DNA of 64,000 nucleotides from positions 1,550,001 through 1,614,000 of the forward strand of contig LARU01000002.1 of NCBI GenBank assembly GCA_001274695.2, in the 5' to 3' direction. Shown piece after piece: positions 31,615 through 39,600 of the stretch. The notes beneath the pieces were generated by a model that was not told where the DNA came from, ran no database searches, and worked only from the letters and a program-made list of their open reading frames with translations. Source of the stretch: Azoarcus sp. PA01 (GTDB lineage: Bacteria; Pseudomonadota; Gammaproteobacteria; Burkholderiales; Rhodocyclaceae). A program made the translations under genes and the position numbers. The first letter of the stretch is position 1. Every line of letters begins with the position of its first letter.

Positions 31615-32550
31615 TCACGCCGCGGGCCGCAGCTCGACGCCGGGGGCCGCGGCGTTCAGCTCGCCGCCCAGCGCGTCGATGAGCGCCGGCAGCAACCGGC
31701 CCAGTTCTCCCGTCATCAGCGCGAAACCGCCGTCGAACAGCGCGCGCGCGTCGTCCGCCCCCTGCTCGTCGAGCTTTTCCCTGACGACATCGAGGAAATC
31801 GATGCGCTTGATCTCGAGCTTCTCGCTCAGCACGAAGCTGACGCGATCGTCGAACGTCAACGCGAGGCGCGTCGGCAGCTTGCCGGCCGCGAGGTGGCCG
31901 CGCACCTCGTCGCCTTCGAGCGGGTGACGCACATAACGCACCGCCGCCTTGTCTTCGCTGACCGAGCGCAGCTCGCAATCCTGGTCGATCGTAAACCCGG
32001 CCGGCGCATCGCCGCCGGCGAGCCAGTCGGCCATCGCGCCGGTCGGCGAACGCTCGGTACGCAGCAAACCGAGCGGGAGGGCATCGAGAGACTGGCGCAA
32101 TACCTCCAGAACGTCCTCCGCGCGGGCCTGGCTCGGCGCATCGATGCCGAGCCACCCTCCGACAGGGTCGATCCACGCGAAGACCTTGCGGCGCCGCGTG
32201 AAGGCCCGCGGCAGCAGTTCCTGCATCACCTGTTCGCGCAGATCCTTCATCTGCTTGCGACCGAGCTTGTAGCCCTGGCGCGCGGCGATGTCCTCGGCGC
32301 GCTCTTCGGCCTCCTGCTTGACCACCGACGACGGCAGCAGCTTCTGCTCGACGCCGAGCGCGATCAGCCACTGCCCGCCGACCCGGTGCAACAGGAATTC
32401 GTCACCGGTCGGCGACACCCAGCCGCGGGTTTCCTGGTCCTGGCTGCCGCACGGCACGAAGCGCTTGCGCGCGAGCTGGTCCTCGAGCGTCTCGGCACTG
32501 ATGTCCCAGCCGGCGGGAAGGCGATAAACCTGCAGGTTCTTGAACCACAT
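31615..32550 (-). CDS. rdgC: Recombination-associated protein RdgC
   Basis: DNA-binding protein of 311 residues that forms rings around DNA and modulates RecA. It starts with the family pattern MWFKNLQVYRL and has FVPCGSQDQETRGWVSP, QWLIALGVEQKLLPSSVV and LREQVMQELLPRAFTRRRKVFAWID. The length is typical (about 300). The start at 32550 matches RdgC; longer frames run into the upstream gene. It lies 74 bases after the SRPBCC gene, on the same strand, and converges with the c-di-GMP operon. Confidence 0.95.
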   Translation of the reverse strand: MWFKNLQVYRLPAGWDISAETLEDQLARKRFVPCGSQDQETRGWVSPTGDEFLLHRVGGQWLIALGVEQKLLPSSVVKQEAEERAEDIAARQGYKLGRKQMKDLREQVMQELLPRAFTRRRKVFAWIDPVGGWLGIDAPSQARAEDVLEVLRQSLDALPLGLLRTERSPTGAMADWLAGGDAPAGFTIDQDCELRSVSEDKAAVRYVRHPLEGDEVRGHLAAGKLPTRLALTFDDRVSFVLSEKLEIKRIDFLDVVREKLDEQGADDARALFDGGFALMTGELGRLLPALIDALGGELNAAAPGVELRPAA

Positions 32551-32624
32551 GAAGATTTTTCCGGATTTTCGATGATCGGAGAGCCGCGCCGGCGCGCTCG
32601 CGGCGCTGCGGCGCAGGACAAGGA

Positions 32625-33095
32625 TTACTGGAGGCGCCCCGACTCGGCGATCATGCGGATCACGCGCACGGTGTCGAGATCCGACTGATGATAGGCGGCC
32701 TTGACGTATTCGGCATAGGCCCGGTCGGGACTTCCCGCCTCTTCGGGCAAGGTCGTCAGGTAGCGGAAACGCAGCACGAGGACGCCTTCGGCCGGTTCCT
32801 CGATGGTGATCGTCAGGCTGCCTCCGGGATGGCTCGCAGTGCGTTCGGACTCGAAGCAGATCGATTCCATTGGCATCAGCGTGACCCGGTCGCGAATCAG
32901 CGCGCTGCCGAACTGCAGTTCCCGGACGAGCTCGTTCGCGCTCCGTTCGACGATCGTGCACGCCTCGAGCCCGGGCAGGAACGGCCGCGCATCCTCGGCC
33001 CGGCACAGCAGCCCGAACCACACTTCTTCGCGATTGAGCGCGGTGAGCAGGGGGTCGGCGGGGTCATTCACGACCACCAGATGTTCAAAGTTCAC
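32625..33095 (-). CDS. SRPBCC-fold protein (DUF1857/AtaL-like)
   Basis: Protein of 156 residues with a START/SRPBCC-type ligand-binding fold of the DUF1857 group, judged from the N-terminal FEHLVVVNDPADPLLTALNREEVWFGLLCRA and later CTIVERSANELVRELQFG and GSLTITIEEPAEGVLVLRFRY. It probably starts at GTG 33095, which has GGGAGT upstream. Bacterial members are uncharacterised and no ligand can be named. It is divergent from the pseudouridine synthase gene. Confidence 0.75.
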   Translation of the reverse strand: MNFEHLVVVNDPADPLLTALNREEVWFGLLCRAEDARPFLPGLEACTIVERSANELVRELQFGSALIRDRVTLMPMESICFESERTASHPGGSLTITIEEPAEGVLVLRFRYLTTLPEEAGSPDRAYAEYVKAAYHQSDLDTVRVIRMIAESGRLQ

Positions 33096-33151
33096 ACTCC
33101 ACTCCCGTACCGCGGGGCAACAGTCTAACGCGCTTCGGTTAGCATCCGCCG

Positions 33152-33871
33152 ATGCAAATCGAACGAATTCTCCACTCCCAGGGCTTCGGCAGCCGCAAGA
33201 TTTGTCGCGCCCTGATCCGCGCCGGCCGCGTGACGATTTCCGGCCACGTCCAGGACAACCCTTTTGCCGACCTGCCGACCGAAGATCTGGTCTTCATGGT
33301 CGATCGCGAGACCTGGCGGTATCGCGACAAGGCCTACCTGATGCTGCACAAGCCTTCCGGTTACGAGTGCTCGCGCCAGCCGCAGTTCCATGCGCCGGTG
33401 TTCGCGCTGTTGCCGCAACCGCTGGTGAACCGCGGCGTCCAGGCGATCGGCCGGCTCGACCAGGACACCACCGGCCTGCTGCTGCTGTCCGATGACGGAC
33501 AGTTCATCCACGCGTGGAGCTCCGGCCGCAAACGTGTGCCGAAAATCTACGAAGTCGTCGTGCGTCACCCGGTCAGCGAGACGCTCACCGCAGCGCTGCT
33601 CGCCGGCGTGCAGCTTCACGACGATCCCGCGCCGGTCGCAGCAGCGGCTTGCGAACGAACGGGGGAGCGGAGTCTAAAGCTGACGATCACCGAAGGCAAG
33701 TACCACCAGGTCAAGCGCATGGTCGCTGCCGCCGGCAATCGCGTCGAGGCGCTGCACCGCAGCGGCATCGGCGGCCTGATGCTGCCCGACGACCTCGCCC
33801 CCGGCCAGTGGCGCTGGCTCGACGACGACGATCTCGCCCGGCTGGCCGACTTCAATACGACAAAAGACTGA
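33152..33871 (+). CDS. rsuA: 16S rRNA pseudouridine-516 synthase family protein (RsuA-like)
   Basis: Pseudouridine synthase of 239 residues. An N-terminal S4 RNA-binding domain (ERILHSQGFGSRKICRALIRAGRVTI) precedes the catalytic domain with LHKPSGYECSRQP, the catalytic Asp in AIGRLDQDTTGLLLLSDDG, and EGKYHQVKRMVAAAGNRVEALHR. The combination is that of RsuA/RluE/RluF. RsuA is preferred from length and the YECS-type motif. The exact uridine target is inferred. Confidence 0.85.
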   Translation: MQIERILHSQGFGSRKICRALIRAGRVTISGHVQDNPFADLPTEDLVFMVDRETWRYRDKAYLMLHKPSGYECSRQPQFHAPVFALLPQPLVNRGVQAIGRLDQDTTGLLLLSDDGQFIHAWSSGRKRVPKIYEVVVRHPVSETLTAALLAGVQLHDDPAPVAAAACERTGERSLKLTITEGKYHQVKRMVAAAGNRVEALHRSGIGGLMLPDDLAPGQWRWLDDDDLARLADFNTTKD

Positions 33872-34274
33872 AAAAAAACCGCAGCGGGATGCGCCCGCGA
33901 CCTGCCTGCCAAACGTTTTTCCCCTTCGCTGAGGACGCTTTGTACAGCAGAGTCCGGGCGCCGTCCAGCGCCGCTCGAAGCGGTTTCGCGAAGGGTCGGA
34001 GTGGCTGCGGATTTTCGTTCGGCGCGTTTCGCGGGTTCGTGTTTTTGTTCTTCTGTTTTTTAAAATTAATTAAAGATAAAGAAGTATACAGTGCCCGCTT
34101 TTCTGTGGATAAGTCGATTTTCTCCAGCAGTCCCATGCGATTCGCCGCGGGACAAAGGGGTAGATAAACCTGCTGTTGACCTGTGTGCCGATTGTGGTCG
34201 AATTTCGGCCTTTCGCCGTTGAAGCCCTTTTTCCACAAAGCATTCACGCTTGTTCCCTGTGCTTGTCCACCAAA
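33872..34274. other. AT-rich intergenic region with DnaA-box-like sites before earP
   Basis: This 403-base gap is much more AT-rich than its surroundings, especially 34041-34091. It contains a perfect DnaA box on the minus strand (TGTGGATAA, 34104-34112), a one-mismatch box (TTTTCCACA, 34229-34237) and a weaker one (TTGTCCACC, 34263-34271). Another perfect box lies at 34328-34336 inside earP. No protein-coding frame is convincing in this stretch, and no dnaA or dnaN gene is nearby. Confidence 0.5.
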
Positions 34275-35438
34275 ATGAACGCTTGCGCTGACGAACGCCT
34301 TCGCGACTGGGATATCTTCTGCCGGGTTGTGGATAACTTCGGGGATATCGGGGTCTGCTGGCGCCTGGCCAAAGGGCTTGCGGGCGATCACGGGCTCGCG
34401 GTCCGCCTGTGGATCGATGACCTGGAAGCGTTCGCGCGGCTGTGTCCGGAAATTTCGACGGTCGACGGGCGAAACTTCGCCGGCGGCGTCGAAATTCGTC
34501 GCTGGAGTCGCGACTTTCCGTCCGTCGAACCGGCCGCCGCAGTCATCGAAGCGTTCGGCTGCGAGCTGCCGGAAAGTTATCTGGCAGCGATGGCGGCGCG
34601 TCCGTCGCCGCCGCCGTGGATCAATCTCGAATACCTGTCGGCCGAAAGCTGGGTCGACGAGTGCCACCGCATGACCTCGCCGCACCCCCGCCTGCCGCTG
34701 GTGAAGCATTTCTTCTTTCCGGGTTTTTCGCTGCATACCGCTGGCCTGTTGCGCGAACGCGGCCTGCTCGATGCACGCGACCGTTTCCGCACCGAGCCGG
34801 CGCTGCGCGATGCGCTGCTACGCTCGCTGGGAGTCGCCCCGCCGCCTCCGGGAACGCGGCTGATATCGCTGTTCGCGTACGCACACCCCGCGCTCGCGGC
34901 GCTGCTCGCGCGCTGGGCGAATGGCGACGAGCCGGTGCTGCTGCTCGTGCCCGAAGGGCCTGTCGTCGACGACGTGATGCGTTTTTTCGGCGCTCACCGA
35001 GGGGCGGCGGGAGCGTGCCGCCGGCGCGGCGCGCTGACGGCGGCCGTCCTGCCTTTCGTCGACCAGGAGCGCTACGACCGCCTGCTGTGGGGCTGCGACG
35101 TCAATTTCGTCCGCGGCGAAGACTCGTTCGTGCGCGCGCAGTGGGCCGGCCAGCCGTTCGCCTGGCACATTTACCGCCAGGAGCAGGACGCCCACCGGAT
35201 CAAGCTCGAAGCTTTTCTCGACCGCTACACGGCGGCGATGGAACGCAGCGCGGCCGCGGCGGTCAGGCAGTTCTGGCTGGCGTGGAACGGCTGGGGCGAC
35301 GTCGGCTCGGCGTGGTGCCCGTTCGCCGCCGCGTTGCCTGCGATCGGCGCCCATAACCGGTCGTGGGCGCAGGCGCTCGCGAGCGCGCCGGATCTGGCTT
35401 CGTCGCTGGTGCAATTTTCGCGGAACACAGTAAAATGA
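34275..35438 (+). CDS. earP: EF-P arginine-32 rhamnosyltransferase EarP
   Basis: Glycosyltransferase of 387 residues using dTDP-rhamnose to modify elongation factor P at Arg32, needed for efficient translation of polyproline. The N-terminal segment WDIFCRVVDNFGDIGVCWRLAKGLA contains the conserved Asp, and later NLEYLSAESWVDECH, KHFFFPGF, NFVRGEDSFVRAQWAGQPFAWHIYRQEQDAH match the family. The start at 34275 (MNACADERLRDWDIF) matches EarP. It is 47 bases upstream of efp, the usual partner. Confidence 0.95.
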   Translation: MNACADERLRDWDIFCRVVDNFGDIGVCWRLAKGLAGDHGLAVRLWIDDLEAFARLCPEISTVDGRNFAGGVEIRRWSRDFPSVEPAAAVIEAFGCELPESYLAAMAARPSPPPWINLEYLSAESWVDECHRMTSPHPRLPLVKHFFFPGFSLHTAGLLRERGLLDARDRFRTEPALRDALLRSLGVAPPPPGTRLISLFAYAHPALAALLARWANGDEPVLLLVPEGPVVDDVMRFFGAHRGAAGACRRRGALTAAVLPFVDQERYDRLLWGCDVNFVRGEDSFVRAQWAGQPFAWHIYRQEQDAHRIKLEAFLDRYTAAMERSAAAAVRQFWLAWNGWGDVGSAWCPFAAALPAIGAHNRSWAQALASAPDLASSLVQFSRNTVK

Positions 35439-35485
35439 CCGGTTTTTAAATATTTGCGGGCCGCCCCCGTTCGACAGGAAACAGC

Positions 35486-36043
35486 ATGAAAACCGCACAG
35501 GAACTTCGCTCCGGCAACGTCATCATGGTGGGCGCCGACCCGCTCGTGGTGCAGAAGGCCGAATACAACAAGTCCGGCCGCAACTCCGCGGTCGTGAAGA
35601 TGAAACTCAAGAATCTCCTGACCGGCGCGCCGTCGGAGTCGGTGTACAAGGCCGACGACAAGTTCGAAGTCGTCCAGCTCGACAAGAAGGAAGTCACGTA
35701 CTCGTACTTCGCCGATCCGATGTACGTGTTCATGGATGCCGACTACGAACAGTACGAAGTCGAAGCCGAGAACATGACCGACGCGCTGAAGTACCTCGAA
35801 GACGGCCTGCAGTGCGAAGTCGTGTTCTACAACGGCAAGGCGATTTCGGTCGACCTGCCCAATTCGGTCGTCCGCGAAGTGATCTACACTGAACCCGCGG
35901 TCAAGGGCGACACGTCGGGCAAAGTCATGAAGCCGGCGAAGATCGCCAGCGGCTTCGAGTTGCCGGTGCCGGCGTTCGTCGAAATCGGCGACAAGATCGA
36001 AATCGACACGCGCACCGACGAGTACAAGAACCGCGTCAAGTAA
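35486..36043 (+). CDS. efp: Elongation factor P, arginine-32 type
   Basis: Translation factor of 185 residues that relieves ribosome stalling at proline runs. The N-terminal KOW-like domain carries the loop [14 protein letters not shown] with Arg at position 32, the residue rhamnosylated by EarP, instead of the Lys of the EpmA system. Two OB domains follow. The ribosome site AGGAAACAGC precedes the ATG. It directly follows earP. Confidence 0.98.
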   Translation: MKTAQELRSGNVIMVGADPLVVQKAEYNKSGRNSAVVKMKLKNLLTGAPSESVYKADDKFEVVQLDKKEVTYSYFADPMYVFMDADYEQYEVEAENMTDALKYLEDGLQCEVVFYNGKAISVDLPNSVVREVIYTEPAVKGDTSGKVMKPAKIASGFELPVPAFVEIGDKIEIDTRTDEYKNRVK

Positions 36044-36054
36044 GCCGGTTTCGT

Positions 36055-36092
36055 CGCCGCGGGCGCCGCTCACACAATGAGCCCCCGCGGCG
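36055..36092. terminator. Strong hairpin between convergent efp and the small unknown gene
   Basis: A 9-bp outer stem (36055-36063 with 36084-36092, CGCCGCGGG/CCCGCGGCG) is interrupted by a small internal loop, then an inner stem GCTCA/TGAGC closes over CACAA. There is no T-run, but the position between two convergent gene ends suits a terminator or transcript-end structure. Confidence 0.45.
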
Positions 36093-36101
36093 CCTGCGCG
36101 A

Positions 36102-36377
36102 TCACTTCTGCCGGGGCACCGGATATTTGCGCGTGAAGGCGGCGTAGATGCGGCGCAGCGCTTTTTCCTGCTCGAGCAGCCCGCGTTGCGCGGCCGTCTC
36201 GATCAGGCCGCGATGCATCTGGTGCAACCGCCAGATGCCTTCGGCGTCCGTGAGCAGCTGACGCCCGAGCTCGGCGGCCAGCATTGCCGGCAGCCGTTCG
36301 TGGCGCGCAACGACCTCCACCGTGTCGCTGTCGAGGTCGATGAAATCCAGGCAGTCGGTGAGGCTCAGCATTGGCAT
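36102..36377 (-). CDS. Small conserved-looking protein of 91 residues, function unknown
   Basis: I do not recognise this protein. It is probably real: AAGGAGA lies six bases before ATG 36377 and codon use is GC-typical. The sequence is acidic at the start (LTDCLDFIDLDSDTVEVVARHERLPAM), then helical, with EGIWRLHQMHRGLIETAAQRG and a basic tail ending KYPVPRQK. No signal peptide or membrane helix is present. It is divergent from uvrA and convergent with efp. Confidence 0.65.
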   Translation of the reverse strand: MPMLSLTDCLDFIDLDSDTVEVVARHERLPAMLAAELGRQLLTDAEGIWRLHQMHRGLIETAAQRGLLEQEKALRRIYAAFTRKYPVPRQK

Positions 36378-36668
36378 GTCTCCTTGCCCGAGCGAGCTTG
36401 CACTGTTGCGGTGCTCGCGCACCACGCCGATGCAGCCCGCTTCGCGGCCCGCGCCTCGCAGCACCCGAAAGGGCGCCGCAGCGCAGGTCCAAGTCGTTGA
36501 ATTGCGGAACTTTACTCGTGTAAGCCAAAGGGGGCTGAAAGTGCCCCGGATGCCGCGCGCTATTCGACGCAAGGGACGTGCCGAAATCCGCAACATTTGC
36601 GTGAGGCGGGCGCGCACGAGGACTAGAATCGCTCCACTGCGCCGAGCGCCTCCTCTCCCGCTTTCCTC

Positions 36669-39600
36669 ATGTCCAACCGCATCCGCATCCTCGGCGCGAA
36701 CCAGAACAATCTGAAGAACCTCAGTCTCGACATCGAGCTCGATCGCCTTACGGTCGTGACCGGCGTGTCCGGCTCGGGCAAGTCGTCGCTGGTATTCGAC
36801 ACGCTGTTCGCCGAAGGCCAGCGCCGCTACGTCGAGACGTTTTCGCCGTACGCGCGCCAGTTCCTCGACCGGCAGGACCGTCCGCGCGTCGAGCGCATCG
36901 AAGGCGTGCCGCCGGCGATCGCGATCGACCAGACGAATCCGGTGCGCACGTCGCGCTCGACGGTCGGCACGATGACCGAGCTCGCCGACCACTTCAAGCT
37001 GCTGTACGCGCGCGTCGCGACGCTGTTCTGCCGCGGCTGCGGGGCCGAGGTGCGGCGCGACGATCCGCAGAGCGTGCTGCGGGCGCTCGAAGCGCGCTGC
37101 GCGAGCGCCGATCCGCGCCTCGTGATCACTTTCGCAGTGCCCGTGCCCGAGCGTTTCGCCACCGATGAAGTCGAAGCCCTGCTCGTGCAGCAGGGCTACA
37201 CGCGGATTCACGCGCGCGAGACGACGGCCGCAGGCGAAGTGCTGCATGTCGTGCAGGACCGCTTTCGCCTCGGCAACGCCGAGCGCAGTCGCGTGCTCGA
37301 CGCGATCGAGACCGCGTTCGCGCGCGGCCACGGCCAGCTCGCGGTGCGCGCGTCGGGCGAGGGCGGCCAGGGCGGCGAGGCGGCGTGGCGCTTCTCGCGC
37401 GACCTGCACTGCGCCGACTGCGACATCCATTACGCCGAGCCGACCCCGGGGCTGTTCTCGTTCAATTCGCCGCTCGGCGCGTGCGAGACCTGCCGCGGCT
37501 TCGGCCGCGTCATCGGCGTCGATTTCTCGCTGGTGATCCCCGACGAATCGAAGACGCTTGCCGAAGGGGCGGTCAAGCCGTGGCAGACCGCGAGCTATCG
37601 CGAATGCCAGGACGACATGGCGAAGATGGCGAAGAAATACGACGTGGCGATCGACATCCCGTTCCGCGACCTGCCGCCGGAACATCGCCGCTGGGTGCTC
37701 GAAGGCGATCCGCAGTGGAAGAGCTGGGACGCGTCGTGGCCGCGCAAGTGGTACGGCGTGCGCCACTTCTTCGACTGGCTCGAGAGCAAGGCGTACAAGA
37801 TGCACATCCGCGTGCTGCTGTCGCGCTACCGCAGCTACACGGAGTGCCCGGCATGCCACGGCGCAAGGCTGAAGCCCGAGGCGCTGTTGTGGCGGCTCGG
37901 CGCAACGAACGAGGCGGCGCCAGCCGATGGGAACGTCCAGAACGGAGCCGCCGCCGGGGCTGCCTGGTTGCGCCGCGGCTCAGATCGATCCGTTCGCGCC
38001 GAGCCTTTCGGCCTCGCGATCCACGAACTGATGGCGCTTCCCGTCAGCGGCGTGCGCGAGTTCATCGCCACTGTCGAACTGCCGGCCGGCCTCGACGAAG
38101 CGACCGGACTGCTGCTCGGCGAAATCCGCACGCGCCTCGACTACCTCGCCAACGTCGGCCTCGCGTACCTGACGCTCGACCGCCAGTCGCGCACGCTGTC
38201 GGGCGGCGAAGTGCAGCGCATCAACCTGACGACCGCGCTCGGCACGTCACTCGTCAATACGCTGTTCGTGCTCGACGAGCCGTCGATCGGCCTGCATCCG
38301 CGCGACATCGACCGCATCCTCGGCGTCATGATGCGGCTGCGCGATGCCGGCAACACGCTCGTCGTCGTCGAGCACGATCCGCAGCTGATCCGCGCGGCCG
38401 ACCGCCTGCTCGACATCGGGCCCGGTCCCGGCGAGCGCGGCGGCGAGATCGTCGGCTACGGCAGTCCGGCCGAAATCGCTGCCGACCCGGCGTCGCTGAC
38501 CGGCGCCTATCTCGCCGGCCGAAAGCGCGTCGATGCCGGCCGCAAGCCGCGATCGGTGACGCCCGAGACGGCGTGGCTGCGCGTCGTCGGGGCGACCGAG
38601 CACAACCTGCGCGCGCTCGACGTCGCGCTCCCGCTCGGCCACCTCGTGTGCGTGTCCGGCGTGTCCGGCTCGGGCAAATCGACGTTGATCGAGGACGTGC
38701 TGTATCCGGCGCTCGCGAAGCACTTCGGCCACGGCACCGACGCACCGGGCGCGTTCGCGCGCCTCGAAGGCGTCGAGCACCTCGCCGGCGTCGTGATGGT
38801 CGACCAGTCGGCGATCGGCAAGAGCGCGCGCTCGAACCCGGTCAGCTACGTCGGCGCGTGGGATGCGATCCGTGCGCTGTTCGCGGCCTTGCCCGACGCG
38901 CAGAGCCGCGGCTACACGCCCGGCACCTTCAGCTTCAATGCCGGCACCGGCCGTTGCCCGACCTGCAACGGCTCGGGCTTCGAGCACGTCGAGATGCAGT
39001 TCCTGTCGGACGTCTATCTGCGCTGTCCGGACTGTGACGGCAAACGCTACCGGCTGGAAGTGCTCGAGCTCGCGTGGCGCGGCCGCTCGGTCGCCGACGT
39101 GCTCGAACTGACCGTGTCCGAAGCGCTCGCGTTCTTCGCCGACCAGCCCGCGGTGGGCGCCGCGCTCGCGCCGCTCGCCGACGTCGGGCTCGACTACTTG
39201 CGGCTCGGCCAGCCGGTGCCGACGCTGTCCGGCGGCGAAGCGCAGCGCTTGAAGCTCGCCGGACATCTCGGCGCGGCCACGAAGCCGGGCGGCAAAAAAT
39301 CCAGGGCGAAGACCGACGCCGGCCGCCTGCTCTTCCTGTTCGACGAGCCGACGACGGGCTTGCACTTCGACGACGTCGCGACACTATTGCGCGCGTTCGA
39401 AAAGCTCCTCGACGCAGGGCACGCGCTCGTCGTCATCGAGCACAACCTCGACGTGCTGCGCGCTGCGGACTGGATCGTCGATCTCGGCCCCGAAGGCGGC
39501 GACGCGGGGGGCGACCTGGTCGTCGCCGGTCCGCCGGATGCCGTCATCGCGTGCGCCACGTCACATACCGGCCGCGCGTTGCGCGCGTATGAGGGGACAT

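Noticed and set aside
33880..33900. A-run and GC hairpin after rsuA as a terminator
   Set aside because: The T-run would be on the minus strand, where no gene ends; the stem is only five pairs.
34041..34336. Calling the DnaA-box cluster the chromosomal origin
   Set aside because: No dnaA, dnaN, rpmH or gidA genes are nearby and no skew analysis is possible here; it is kept only as a finding.
36597..36629. TTGCGT ... TAGAAT as a uvrA promoter
   Set aside because: The spacer is 21 bases, too long for sigma70; no SOS (LexA) box was seen either.
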